In this document: in pieces, positions 53,365-62,000 of the stretch
Numbering within the stretch: the stretch's first letter is position 1
Layout of the letters: each line of letters opens with the position of its first letter
From: Caulobacter sp. NIBR1757
Lineage (GTDB): Bacteria > Pseudomonadota > Alphaproteobacteria > Caulobacterales > Caulobacteraceae
DNA length: 64,000 nucleotides
Direction: 5' to 3'
NCBI RefSeq assembly: GCF_027912495.1
Contig: NZ_CP115463.1
Location: 4,166,501 to 4,230,500, forward strand
Program-made: the position numbers and the translations under genes
The notes under the pieces: model-generated
Told to the model about the DNA's origin: nothing
The model's input: only the letters and a program-made list of their open reading frames with translations
Database searches by the model: none

Positions 53365-54282
53365 ATGACGGGCGAAATCAAGTGGCGCGATCCGGAGATC
53401 GGCGCGGTGCGGGCCTTCTACGCCTCGCTGCAGCCGCCGGAGGGCTCTCCCGCCCAGACCTGGGCCGAGCGCCGCGCCGCGATGGACGGGTTCGGCGAGA
53501 TCGGGTCCCTGCCCGAGGGCACGCTGGTGGTGCCGGTCGACATCGACGGCATGGCCGCCGAGGGGCTGGCGCCACAAGGCTATGACGAGAGCCGCCAGAT
53601 CCTCTACCTGCACGGCGGGGGCTATGTGATCGGCAGTCCGAAAAGCCACCGGCCGATGTGCGCGCGGCTGGCGCTGGAGGCCGGCTGCCCGGTGCTGGTC
53701 CCGGACTACCGCATGGGGCCGGAGAACCCCTTCCCAGCCGCCGTCGAGGACGGGGTGAAGGCCTGGAAGCACCTGCTGGACGCCGGCATCGATCCGGCCC
53801 GCATGGTCATCGCCGGCGACAGCGCCGGCGGCGGCCTGACCCTGGCCACGGCCCTCGCCCTGCGGGACGCCGGCCTGCCGCAACCGGCCGGCCTGTTCTG
53901 CATCAGCCCCTGGGCGGACCTGCGCCAGGTCGGCAAGGCCTACGGCGCCGTGCAGCATCTGGACCCGATGATCAGCGTGGCCGGTCTGGACCAGTTCGCC
54001 CAGGCCTACCTGGGCGGGGCCGATCCCGGCCATCCGCACGCCTCACCGGCTCTGGGCGACTTCAGCGGCATCGCCCCGATCCTGATCCACGTCAGCGGGG
54101 CCGAGGTGCTGATGAGCGACAGCATCGCGGTGGCCGAAGCCGCCGGCCTGGCCGGCGTGCCGGTGCGGCTGGAGATCTGGCCGGAGATGCTGCACGTCTG
54201 GCACGCCTGGTCCGGCCAGCTGACCGCCGGCCGCAAGGCGCTGGAAGGCGCGGGAGCGTGGATCCGGGAGATGACCTCCTAG
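53365..54282 (+). CDS. Alpha/beta hydrolase, hormone-sensitive-lipase family esterase
   Basis: 305 residues. The oxyanion-hole motif is LYLHGGGYVIGSPKSHRPM (about residues 80-98), the nucleophile elbow GDSAGGGLTLA (about 151-161), and the rest of the triad is likely Asp in VLMSDSIA-adjacent sequence and His in MLHVWHAW. Family members hydrolyse short-chain esters. It begins 33 bp after lpd and is probably in the same transcript, but no functional link is apparent. The stop is 5 bp from the convergent pstS-like gene. Confidence 0.9.
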   Translation: MTGEIKWRDPEIGAVRAFYASLQPPEGSPAQTWAERRAAMDGFGEIGSLPEGTLVVPVDIDGMAAEGLAPQGYDESRQILYLHGGGYVIGSPKSHRPMCARLALEAGCPVLVPDYRMGPENPFPAAVEDGVKAWKHLLDAGIDPARMVIAGDSAGGGLTLATALALRDAGLPQPAGLFCISPWADLRQVGKAYGAVQHLDPMISVAGLDQFAQAYLGGADPGHPHASPALGDFSGIAPILIHVSGAEVLMSDSIAVAEAAGLAGVPVRLEIWPEMLHVWHAWSGQLTAGRKALEGAGAWIREMTS

Positions 54283-54286
54283 CGGT

Positions 54287-55324
54287 CTACTTCTCCGGCG
54301 CCGCCATCGGCGTGCCCGCCTTGAAGCTGGCCTTGACCTTCTCGTGCATGGCCGGCGGCAGGGGGATCATGCCGCGTTCCTGCAGGTAGCCGCCGCGCCC
54401 GGAGGCGGCGTCGGAGGTGTATTCCTTGACGAAGGCGCGCAGGCCCGGCGTCAGGTCGAGGCGCGATTTCTTGACGTAGATGTAGAGCGAGCGGCTGAGC
54501 GGATACTTGCCCGAGGCGATGGTCTCGAAGGTCGGACGCACGCCGTCGATCGAGGCGACCTTCACCTTGTCCATGTTCTCTTCGTAGAAGAAATACCCAA
54601 ACACCCCGGCCGAGCCCGGCGTCCGTGTCAGGGTCTGGACGATGGCGTTGTCGTTTTCGCCGGCGTCGATCCAGCGGTCCGAGCGCAGCGGATCGACCCG
54701 GCCCTTGAAGGCCTTCTCGTCGTCCTTCTTCATGGCGCTCAGCAGGTCGAAGCGCTGGGCGCCGTGCTCGATGCCCAGCTCCAGGAAGGCGTCGCGGGTG
54801 CCGCTGGTCGGCGGCGGGCCGTAGACTAGGATCTTGCTCGGCGGAAGGCCGGCGCCGATCTGGCTCCAGTTCAGGTAGGGATTCTTCTGCAGCCGGCCCT
54901 GGCGCAGGGTCTCGGCCGACAGGGCCAGGAACAGGTGCTCGAGCTTGAGGTTGAAGTCAGGAGCCCGCTTGTCCATCGCCAGGACGATGCCGTCATAGCC
55001 GACCTTGATCTCGAGGATGTCGGTGACGCCGTTCTTCTGGCAGGCCTCGAATTCCGACTTCTTCATCGGCCGGCTGGCGTTGGCGATGTCGGGAAAGGCG
55101 TCGCCCGCCCCGCCGCAGAACAACTTGATACCGCCGCCCGTGCCCAGGCTCTCGACCTTGGGGGTGCGCGAGCCGGTCTTGCGGGAATAGGTCTCGGCCA
55201 CCCGGGTCGTGTAGGGGAAGACCGTCGAGGACCCCGCCGCCCAGACATAGTCGCGGGCCGCCCAGGCGGTCCCCGCCGAGGCCATGGCGATCACGGAAAT
55301 AGCAGTGGCGAAGAGGCGCTTCAT
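54287..55324 (-). CDS. pstS: Phosphate-binding periplasmic protein, PstS-like
   Basis: 345 residues with a signal peptide (about 1-22, GTAWA). AAGSSTVFPYTTRVAETYSR is the phosphate-binding start (GSST), and RPMKKSEFEACQ, VGYDGIVLAMDKRA and PPTSGTRDAFLELGIEHG give the other ligand loops of the PstS family. It would bind phosphate for an ABC importer; pstCAB are not in the window. The gene is preceded by a Pho-box-like site and lies after phnE on the same strand. Confidence 0.88.
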   Translation of the reverse strand: MKRLFATAISVIAMASAGTAWAARDYVWAAGSSTVFPYTTRVAETYSRKTGSRTPKVESLGTGGGIKLFCGGAGDAFPDIANASRPMKKSEFEACQKNGVTDILEIKVGYDGIVLAMDKRAPDFNLKLEHLFLALSAETLRQGRLQKNPYLNWSQIGAGLPPSKILVYGPPPTSGTRDAFLELGIEHGAQRFDLLSAMKKDDEKAFKGRVDPLRSDRWIDAGENDNAIVQTLTRTPGSAGVFGYFFYEENMDKVKVASIDGVRPTFETIASGKYPLSRSLYIYVKKSRLDLTPGLRAFVKEYTSDAASGRGGYLQERGMIPLPPAMHEKVKASFKAGTPMAAPEK

Positions 55325-55365
55325 CGGACGGTCCCGTTGGTCGGAACCGTCCTTACGAAGCTATT

Positions 55366-55383
55366 GCGACAGTGCAACGACAA
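55366..55383 (-). promoter_or_regulatory. Pho-box-like PhoB site upstream of pstS
   Basis: On the reverse strand TTGTCGT-TGCA-CTGTCGC: two 7-bp TGTCG-containing direct repeats separated by 4 bp, the standard 11-bp Pho-box period (consensus CTGTCAT-N4-CTGTCAT). It ends 41 bp before the pstS ATG, a typical activator position. It fits phosphate-starvation control. Confidence 0.65.
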
Positions 55384-55403
55384 ACGGAGGATTTGATCCG
55401 CCC

Positions 55404-56225
55404 TCAGAGCAACCGGCTGCGGATGGCCTGGCTCAGCAGGTCGATGCCCGACACCGCCACGACGATGACCAGCACGATGCAGCCGGTCTGGTCGTAGGCG
55501 AAGCTGTTGGTCGAATCGAGCAGCACCTGGCCGATGCCGCCGGCCCCGATCAGGCCGAGCACGGTGGCCGACCGGCTGTTGCTCTCGAAGCGATACAGGG
55601 CATAGCCGACCCACAGGGGCGCGACCTGCGGGATGACGCCCCAGACAATCTCGGCCAGCTTGCCGGCGCCGGTGGCCCGAACGCCCTCGACCGGGCCCTT
55701 GTCGATGGACTCCACCGCCTCGGCGAACAGCTTGGCCAGCACGCCGCCGGTGTTGAACATCATGGCCATGACGCCCGCGAAGGGGCCCAGGCCCACGGCG
55801 GTGATGAAGATCAGGGCGACGACCAGGTCGGGGATCGAGCGGACCAGGTCGAGCACCCGGCGAACCGGCTGCTGGATCCAGGCCGGGGTGATGTTGGACG
55901 CGCCCAGCAGGCCGAACGGAATGGCGACGAGGATGGCCAGGAAGGTGCCCCAGAGAGCCATCTGGATCGTCTCCCACATCTTGCGGATGTAGAGGGCCCA
56001 GTCGGCCTTGAGGAAGTTTTCGTGGCCCGGCGTGAAGGGCGAGAAGAAGCCCGCCACGAACTGCTGCATGCCCTCCGAGCCGAACAGTTGCGGGAACTTG
56101 AAGATCTCGGCCGGCCCGAAACTGACGATCAGCAGGATGGCGACGCCGCCCCAGATCACGATGTCGAAGGCGCGCGCCGACAGCGGTCGGACCGGCGGGG
56201 CCAGATTGGGGGCGTCTTGGGTCAT
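55404..56225 (-). CDS. phnE: Phosphonate/phosphate ABC transporter permease
   Basis: 273 residues with about six membrane segments. The C-terminal cytoplasmic coupling motif reads EGVRATGAGKLAEIVWGVIPQ (the EAA-type loop), and LRSIPDLVVAL-like VRSIPDLVVALIFITAVGLG is the PhnE-family signature. FGLLGASNITPAW is also typical. It forms the membrane channel with PhnC and PhnD encoded upstream, 30 bp away. Confidence 0.9.
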   Translation of the reverse strand: MTQDAPNLAPPVRPLSARAFDIVIWGGVAILLIVSFGPAEIFKFPQLFGSEGMQQFVAGFFSPFTPGHENFLKADWALYIRKMWETIQMALWGTFLAILVAIPFGLLGASNITPAWIQQPVRRVLDLVRSIPDLVVALIFITAVGLGPFAGVMAMMFNTGGVLAKLFAEAVESIDKGPVEGVRATGAGKLAEIVWGVIPQVAPLWVGYALYRFESNSRSATVLGLIGAGGIGQVLLDSTNSFAYDQTGCIVLVIVVAVSGIDLLSQAIRSRLL

Positions 56226-56255
56226 GGGGCGGATTTGCTCGTTTCGCCTTGAGGC

Positions 56256-57257
56256 CTAGTTCGCCGGCGTCTGGGCGGCCTTGGCCTGCTCGGCCTCGAT
56301 ACCCTGAATGGATTTGGTCGCCTCGGCGATCTTGGCCTGATCGCCGGCTTCCTTGGCCAGGCCCAGCTGCTCCATGGCTTCCATCTTGCGGACGAACAGC
56401 AGGTGCGTGGCGTCGGCCGGCTTGAAGCCGCCGATCGACAACTTCTTCATGTTCTCACGCTGCTTGGCGGCTGCCGGGGTGTCGCCCTGGCCGTAGGTCA
56501 GGAAGAACTGGCGAACCTTTTCCTTCACGGCCGGATCGAGGTCCTTGCGCCAGATGATCGGATCTTCCGGCAGCACCGGGGACTCCCAGATCACCCGCAC
56601 CTTGTCGGCCTGGCCTTCCTGGCGGTCCTTGTTCAGGCGGATGGCGGTGGAGTTGTTGGTCGCCGCGTCGAGGCGCTTGTTGGCGACCGCGAACAGGTTC
56701 GACTGGTGGTTGGCGGTCAGCACCGTCTTGAAGCAGTTCTCCGGCTTGACGCCGCGCGGGATGAAGACTTCGGTCATCGGCGCCAGGGTGCCGCTGGTCG
56801 ACTTCTTGTCGCCCATGCCGAAGTTCAGCGACTTGTCGCACTTCAGAAGGTCGTCGAGGGTTTTGATCGGGCTGTCGATCGGGACGATGATCACCGAGGT
56901 GTAGCCGTCGACACCGGAAGGATCGAACGTGCGGGCGAAGACCTCGCCGTTCGAGCGGCGCACGGCCTCCAGGCCCGATTGGTTGGAGAACCAGCCGAGA
57001 TCGGTCTGCTTGAAGCGCATGGCCTCGATCAGGGCGCTGTAGCTGGAGGAGAAGAAGGGCTTCACCTTCAGGCCGGTGGACTTCTCCATGTCGGCCAGGA
57101 TCGGCGTCCAGTAGGTTTCCATGTTCTGCGACTTCTCGGTCGACAGAATGGAGAAGGTGATCTCGTTCTTGGGCTTTTCCTGAGCCCCGCCGCCACAGGC
57201 GGCGAGCGCCAGGGCAGCCGTGGCGGCCAGACCGATGAACAGGCGGCGGGCGATCAT
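56256..57257 (-). CDS. phnD: Phosphonate/phosphate ABC transporter substrate-binding lipoprotein
   Basis: 333 residues from the ATG at 57257, which overlaps the phnC stop (ATGA). The signal peptide ends with a lipobox (LALAACGGG), so the mature protein is membrane-anchored via Cys20 or so. PhnD-family blocks are FSILSTEKSQNMETYWTPIL, FFSSSYSALIEAMRFKQTDLGW and the serine/threonine ligand loop MGDKKSTSGTLAPMTEVF. The ligand may be phosphonate, phosphite or phosphate. Confidence 0.9.
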   Translation of the reverse strand: MIARRLFIGLAATAALALAACGGGAQEKPKNEITFSILSTEKSQNMETYWTPILADMEKSTGLKVKPFFSSSYSALIEAMRFKQTDLGWFSNQSGLEAVRRSNGEVFARTFDPSGVDGYTSVIIVPIDSPIKTLDDLLKCDKSLNFGMGDKKSTSGTLAPMTEVFIPRGVKPENCFKTVLTANHQSNLFAVANKRLDAATNNSTAIRLNKDRQEGQADKVRVIWESPVLPEDPIIWRKDLDPAVKEKVRQFFLTYGQGDTPAAAKQRENMKKLSIGGFKPADATHLLFVRKMEAMEQLGLAKEAGDQAKIAEATKSIQGIEAEQAKAAQTPAN

Positions 57258-58048
57258 TGCGGAGCTCCTTCCCAGAACACGTCTTCGAATTCCGGGCCGT
57301 AGATTTCGACAAGCTTGGGCTTCTGCAGGCCGGAGGGCGGTCCGTCGTAGACCACCTTGCCGGCTTTCAGGGCGACGACCCGGTCGCAGTAGCGAAGGGC
57401 GTAATCGACCTGGTGCAGGGTGACGATGACGGTCAGGCCGTCCTGGCGGTTCAGCTCGCGCAGGATTTCCATGACCTTGCGGGCGGCGACCGGGTCGAGC
57501 GAGGCGACCGGTTCGTCGGCGAGGATGACCTTGGCCTTCTGGACCAGGGCCCGGGCGATGGCGCCGCGCTGCTGCTGGCCGCCCGACAGGGTGTTGGCGC
57601 GCTGGCCGGCGTAGTCGGAGATACCGACGCGGTGCAGGGCCTGCATGGCCGCCTGCTTGGTTTCTTGCGGCCAACGACCAAACAGGCCCTGCAGATAGCC
57701 GATGCGGCCAAGCGATCCGAGCGCCACATTGGTGAACAGGCTGAGCCGACCGACCAGGTTGAACTGCTGGGCGATGAAGCCGATGCGGATGCGGGCATCG
57801 CGAACCTTGTCGCCGACCTTGCCCTTGGTCTGGCAGGTGGTTCCGAAGGCGGTGATCGTGCCGTTCGGCCCGTCGATGGTCTGCAGCCCGTCGATCGAGC
57901 GCAGCAGGGTGGACTTGCCCGAGCCGGATGGGCCGATGAGGGCGACCATCTCGCCCTTGCTGACGTCCAGCGACACGCCATCGAGGGCGCGGCGCTTGCC
58001 GAAGGTCTTTGAGACCCCCTTAATCGAGAGGACAGCGTCTTGCATCAT
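57254..58048 (-). CDS. phnC: Phosphonate/phosphate ABC transporter ATP-binding protein
   Basis: 264 residues. Walker A GPSGSGKST (about residues 39-47), Q-loop IAQQFNLVGRLSLFTNVALG (PhnC-type), signature NTLSGGQQQRGAIARAL, Walker B VILADEPVASLDP and the H-loop VTLHQVDYALRYCDRVVALK are all intact. The LVGRLSLFTNV loop is characteristic of PhnC. The phnC-phnD-phnE operon reads leftward and is followed by pstS. The first two codons are both ATG. Confidence 0.93.
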   Translation of the reverse strand: MMQDAVLSIKGVSKTFGKRRALDGVSLDVSKGEMVALIGPSGSGKSTLLRSIDGLQTIDGPNGTITAFGTTCQTKGKVGDKVRDARIRIGFIAQQFNLVGRLSLFTNVALGSLGRIGYLQGLFGRWPQETKQAAMQALHRVGISDYAGQRANTLSGGQQQRGAIARALVQKAKVILADEPVASLDPVAARKVMEILRELNRQDGLTVIVTLHQVDYALRYCDRVVALKAGKVVYDGPPSGLQKPKLVEIYGPEFEDVFWEGAPQ

Positions 58049-58104
58049 GATCTGGCGTCGTTCCTAGCACATCCGGCCGGGCGGGGTGGAAATCGTGTCG
58101 GCGT

Positions 58105-59355
58105 TCACGCGGTCGGCGCCCTTGCGCTGGCCGCCAGTCTCTTCATGTCTCCCGCGTGTGCCATGCTGACCTTTGCCCGCGCAAGCGCGTCTGTGGAGAA
58201 GTTTCTCGCGGCAGGCGCCATTCCGGGCATTTTCAGCCTTTCGAGCAGATGCATGCCCTTGTGAAGCCATTGATAGACGGCGACGTCCCCCGCGCCGTAG
58301 CGGGCGATCGGATGGAAGACATCGTCGATCAGGTCAGCCGGCGACAGGCGGTCCGCGAAGACCCGCAGGTCAGGCGCTTCTTCATTTTTCCGTTCAGCGT
58401 TCAGCTGGTCCCAGCTGGACAGCAGCGCCACCCCTGACCGGACCACCGCGATCGCGGTGCCCGGGTCATTGACCCCCGGCGACAGAGCCCGGGCCGCGAT
58501 CTCGCCCAGCACGATCAGGCCGTGACGCGGGTCCTGGTCAAAACTGCGCCCGTCGCCGAGCGTAAAGGCCGAGCGCAATTCCTTGCAGACGTCTTCGTCG
58601 ACCCCGCCGTCGAAGATGTTCAGCAGCGGCTGTTCCAAGCCGACCATTGCGCCCGGCAGGGCCACGATCTGCAGGCGTACGCCCTGTTCCTCGGCAATCC
58701 GGCCCAGGGCCGAGACGTCGATGTTCTGGACCCTGGCCACCCGGTCGCTGACCACGCGGGTCTGCGGGACCGGCAGGCCTCGCGGCGGCGCACAGGTTGT
58801 CGCCTCCCACTCGACCCGCCGGTGAAAGGCCTTGGTGGTCTCCTGCTCGATCCGCTCGACAATGAAGTCGACCCGCGCCAGCCGCGCGAGGCGGTCGATG
58901 AGCAGCAGGATGTTGATGGCGACGAGTCCGACCACGATCAGGGTGATGATGTAGACGATCGTCCTGCCGTCCTTGCCGTAGTAGCTGGAGCTCAGGGCGG
59001 TCAGGGCGACGATGGCATAGAGAAATCCGCCCACGAAGGTCGACAACGCGCCCTGAAGCCGCTTGTCGGTCGTCACCAAGCCGGCGGCGCGAGGGGTGAT
59101 GCTGCCGGACACGGAGGTGTAGGCGGTGACCATGGCGCCGGCCCCGAAGATCGAGACCGCCAGCAGGCTGTTGGCGAGGATGGTCAGCAGTCCTTCGACA
59201 TTGGGGCCGCCCAGCCGTTCCGACATCGCCGAGGGGACGAAGCGGCCGAGCAGGGCGGCGAGCAGCGCCGCCCCAACGCCGGCCAGGCCATACAGGCCGA
59301 CCCGGAACCAGACCCGGCGGGCGAGCTTGCGCCAGACAAAAAGCCAACGATACAT
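58105..59355 (-). CDS. DUF2254 family membrane protein
   Basis: 416 residues. Four membrane segments lie at about residues 15-40, 55-80, 105-125 and 130-152. The DUF2254 core is recognisable from SIFGAGAMVTAYTSVSGSITPRA, split as SIFGAGAMVTAYT and SVSGSITPRAAGL, then SYYGKDGRT, GRSFDQDPRHGLIVLGEIAA and ALSPGVNDPGTAI. The large soluble part follows the last helix. The function of the family is unknown. An upstream gap of 150 bp separates it from the divergent decarboxylase. Confidence 0.88.
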   Translation of the reverse strand: MYRWLFVWRKLARRVWFRVGLYGLAGVGAALLAALLGRFVPSAMSERLGGPNVEGLLTILANSLLAVSIFGAGAMVTAYTSVSGSITPRAAGLVTTDKRLQGALSTFVGGFLYAIVALTALSSSYYGKDGRTIVYIITLIVVGLVAINILLLIDRLARLARVDFIVERIEQETTKAFHRRVEWEATTCAPPRGLPVPQTRVVSDRVARVQNIDVSALGRIAEEQGVRLQIVALPGAMVGLEQPLLNIFDGGVDEDVCKELRSAFTLGDGRSFDQDPRHGLIVLGEIAARALSPGVNDPGTAIAVVRSGVALLSSWDQLNAERKNEEAPDLRVFADRLSPADLIDDVFHPIARYGAGDVAVYQWLHKGMHLLERLKMPGMAPAARNFSTDALARAKVSMAHAGDMKRLAASARAPTA

Positions 59356-59505
59356 GCGCGCAGTTACCTCACAGCCCCGAGGGGTACAAAAACTACTTTA
59401 CAGGGGGGGGCTATTGCCTCATATGCCCCCGCTCCGGCGGACCCCGTTGTCCTCATCGCTGCTAACGCCGGCCTGGGTTTAACTGCTAACAGGGGGCTAC
59501 GTGAA

Positions 59506-60756
59506 TTGCACACGTACCATACTCCCCTGGACCTGGTCCGCGAGCGGTCTCCGGAACATCCTGTCGCACTCGTGCGACGCGATGCCGTAGCTGCAGCAGC
59601 GCGCTGGTTCCAGACGAAGTTCAAGGGTGACGTCCTCTACGCTGTGAAGGCCAATCCTTCACCGTGGGTCATAGAGACGCTCGTCCAGAATGGTGTGACC
59701 CGGTTCGACGTCGCGTCGATCCCGGAAATCGCGCTTGTGGCGGAGCACGCCCCGGGCTCGCAGATGGCCTTCATGCATCCCGTGAAGAGCCGTCGGTCGA
59801 TCTCGCAGGCCTACTTCGACTACGGCGTGCGCACCTTCGCGCTCGACACCCATGAAGAGCTGGCCAAGATCCTCGACGCCACCGGCGGGGCGCGCGACCT
59901 GAACCTCATCGTCCGCATGGCGGTCGATGCGGAGGGCGCCAACTTCAGCCTGTCGGGCAAGTTCGGGGTCACCCCGTTCGAAGCCCCCAGCCTGCTGCTG
60001 GCCGCGCGTCAGGCGACCAGCGCCCTGATGGGCGTCAGCTTCCATGTCGGCAGCCAGTGCATGCGCCCGACCGCCTATCAGGCGGCCATGGCGCAGGTCA
60101 GCCGCAGCCTGATCCGCGCCGGCGTCTTCGCCGATGTGGTCGATGTCGGCGGCGGCTTCCCGAGCATCTATCCCGGCATGATCCCTCCGGACATGGACGA
60201 CTATTTCAGCGCCATCGAACGCGGCTTCAACGAGATGCCGGTGTCCGAGACGACCGAGCTGTGGTGCGAACCCGGCCGGGCCCTCGTCGCCGAGTCGACC
60301 TCGCTGCTGACCCGGGTCGAGCTGCGCAAGGGCGAGGCGCTGTACCTCAACGACGGGTCCTACGGCTCGCTGTTCGACGCGGCGCACGTCAAATGGCCCT
60401 TCCCGGTCAAGCTCTACCGGGGCGAAGGCGCGGAGGCCCGTGAAGTCGAGGGCGACCTGAAGCCGTTCCGCTTCTACGGTCCGACCTGCGATTCCATGGA
60501 CCACATGCCGGGTCCCTTCTACCTGCCCACCGATATCCAGGAAGGCGACTTCATCGAGATCGGCATGCTGGGCGCCTACGGGGTCGCCATGACCACCCGC
60601 TTCAACGGGTTTGGCGAGACCGAGATGGTGGAAGTGACCGACGCCCCGATGGCCTCGATGTTCGGTCTGGCCCGTCGCTCGATCCCGGCCCCCAAGCCGG
60701 CCAGCAACGTCGTCAGGCTGTCACGCCCCAAGGGCAGGAAACGTCGGCGCAAGTAA
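59506..60756 (+). CDS. Ornithine/lysine decarboxylase-type PLP enzyme (alanine racemase fold)
   Basis: 416 residues from a TTG start (MHTYHTPLDLVRERSPEHP), with AGGGGG about 10 bp upstream; no in-frame ATG exists before the catalytic region and upstream frame shows no similarity. The Schiff-base lysine is Lys48 in YAVKANPSPW. GVSFHVGSQC, the EPGR phosphate loop (WCEPGRALVAES) and the catalytic cysteine in GPTCDSMD near residue 325 are present. It decarboxylates ornithine, lysine or both to diamines. The deoxyhypusine-synthase-like gene downstream suggests polyamine synthesis. The C-terminus is very basic (KGRKRRRK). Confidence 0.88.
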   Translation: MHTYHTPLDLVRERSPEHPVALVRRDAVAAAARWFQTKFKGDVLYAVKANPSPWVIETLVQNGVTRFDVASIPEIALVAEHAPGSQMAFMHPVKSRRSISQAYFDYGVRTFALDTHEELAKILDATGGARDLNLIVRMAVDAEGANFSLSGKFGVTPFEAPSLLLAARQATSALMGVSFHVGSQCMRPTAYQAAMAQVSRSLIRAGVFADVVDVGGGFPSIYPGMIPPDMDDYFSAIERGFNEMPVSETTELWCEPGRALVAESTSLLTRVELRKGEALYLNDGSYGSLFDAAHVKWPFPVKLYRGEGAEAREVEGDLKPFRFYGPTCDSMDHMPGPFYLPTDIQEGDFIEIGMLGAYGVAMTTRFNGFGETEMVEVTDAPMASMFGLARRSIPAPKPASNVVRLSRPKGRKRRRK

Positions 60757-60780
60757 GCCGTTTAGTACCCAACCATTCTG

Positions 60781-60812
60781 CCGCAGGCCCGTCGCTCCGT
60801 CCGGGCCTGCGG
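60781..60812 (+). terminator. Intrinsic terminator after the decarboxylase gene
   Basis: Stem CCGCAGGCCCG and CGGGCCTGCGG, 11 bp, with a 10-nt loop and an ATGCTTTTG tail, 24 bp after the stop codon. It would partly uncouple the next gene. Confidence 0.8.
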
Positions 60813-60858
60813 ATGCTTTTGTCGACGGGCGCTCAAAACCAAAGGGAAACCTGAAGCG

Positions 60859-61905
60859 ATGAACGCTCCTGTTCCGAACACCAAGGCCCAGCTGCTCGGC
60901 AACACCGTCGAGCACGTCGACATGACCAGCTTCGACGCCCGTCCGATCATCGATTCGATGCGCAAGATGAGCTTCTCGAGCCGCGACACGGCCCGCGCCG
61001 CCGACATCTTCTCGATGGCCATCGAAGACCCCGACTGCAGCCCGTGGCTGATCCTGGCCGGCTCGACCTCGGCCGGCGGCTGCATGCATGTCTACCGCGA
61101 CATGGTGAAGTTCGGCATGGTCGACGCCATCGTCGCCACCGGCGCCTCGATCATCGACATGGATTTCTTCGAGGCCCTCGGCTTCAAGCACTACCAGGCC
61201 GCTGGCCAGGTCGACGACAACGTGCTGCGCGAGAACTACATCGACCGCATCTACGACACCTACATCGATGAGGAAGAGCTCCAGGCCTGCGACCACACCA
61301 TCCTGGAGATCGCCAACCGGCTGGAGCCGCGCGGCTATTCCAGCCGTGAGTTCATCTGGGAAATCGGCAAGTGGCTGTCGGAAGGCAACGCCAAGAAGCC
61401 CGGCAGCCTGATCCAGACGGCTTACGAAGAGGGCGTGCCGATCTTCTGCCCGGCCTTTGTCGACAGCTCGGCCGGGTTCGGCCTGGTCAAGCACCAGAAG
61501 GAACAGATCGCGCTGAAGAAGCCCTATCTGATGATCGACGCCGTCGCCGACTTCCGCGAACTGACCGACATCAAGATCGCCGCCGGCACCACCGGCCTGT
61601 TCATGGTCGGCGGCGGGGTTCCCAAGAACTTCGCCCAGGACACCGTGGTCTGCGCCGAGATTCTCGGCGTCGAGGCGGACATGCACAAGTACGCCGTGCA
61701 GATCACCGTCGCCGACGTGCGGGACGGCGCCTGCTCGTCCTCGACCCTGAAAGAGGCCGCCAGCTGGGGCAAGGTGGACACCACCTTCGAACAGATGGTC
61801 TTCGCCGAGGCCACGACCGTGGTGCCGCTGATCGGTTCGGACGCCTATCACCGGGGCGCCTGGAAGAGCCGCACCAAGCGCCGCTGGAACAAGCTGTTCC
61901 AATAG
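60859..61905 (+). CDS. Deoxyhypusine synthase-like protein, possible homospermidine synthase
   Basis: 348 residues of the deoxyhypusine synthase fold. NAD-binding blocks WLILAGSTSAGGCMHVYRDM and VATGASIIDMDFFEALG, VPIFCPAFVDSSAGFGLV and LFMVGGGVPKNFAQDTVV are present. The catalytic lysine is Lys305 in EAASWGKVDTTFEQ. Bacteria lack eIF5A; some bacterial members use putrescine as acceptor and make homospermidine (established for some members, inferred here). The preceding ODC-type gene would supply putrescine. A GGGAAACCTGAAG-type ribosome site precedes the ATG. Confidence 0.88.
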   Translation: MNAPVPNTKAQLLGNTVEHVDMTSFDARPIIDSMRKMSFSSRDTARAADIFSMAIEDPDCSPWLILAGSTSAGGCMHVYRDMVKFGMVDAIVATGASIIDMDFFEALGFKHYQAAGQVDDNVLRENYIDRIYDTYIDEEELQACDHTILEIANRLEPRGYSSREFIWEIGKWLSEGNAKKPGSLIQTAYEEGVPIFCPAFVDSSAGFGLVKHQKEQIALKKPYLMIDAVADFRELTDIKIAAGTTGLFMVGGGVPKNFAQDTVVCAEILGVEADMHKYAVQITVADVRDGACSSSTLKEAASWGKVDTTFEQMVFAEATTVVPLIGSDAYHRGAWKSRTKRRWNKLFQ

Positions 61906-61917
61906 CCACACCAATCA

Positions 61918-61947
61918 CCGCCGCTTCGGGAACCCTCGGAGCGGCGG
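61918..61947 (+). terminator. Hairpin after the deoxyhypusine-synthase-like gene
   Basis: Stem CCGCCGCT and AGCGGCGG around a 14-nt loop that itself contains a small hairpin, followed by TTGCTTATGG. It is 12 bp after the stop codon. Confidence 0.65.
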
Positions 61948-62000
61948 TTGCTTATGGCCTGCGGGGGCGCTTACATCGGCGCACTGCCGTCGGAGCTTCC

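Noticed and set aside
58522..59505. Upstream part of a 744-codon frame ending in the decarboxylase
   Set aside because: It is antisense to the DUF2254 gene and gives no similarity; the real protein begins near 59506.
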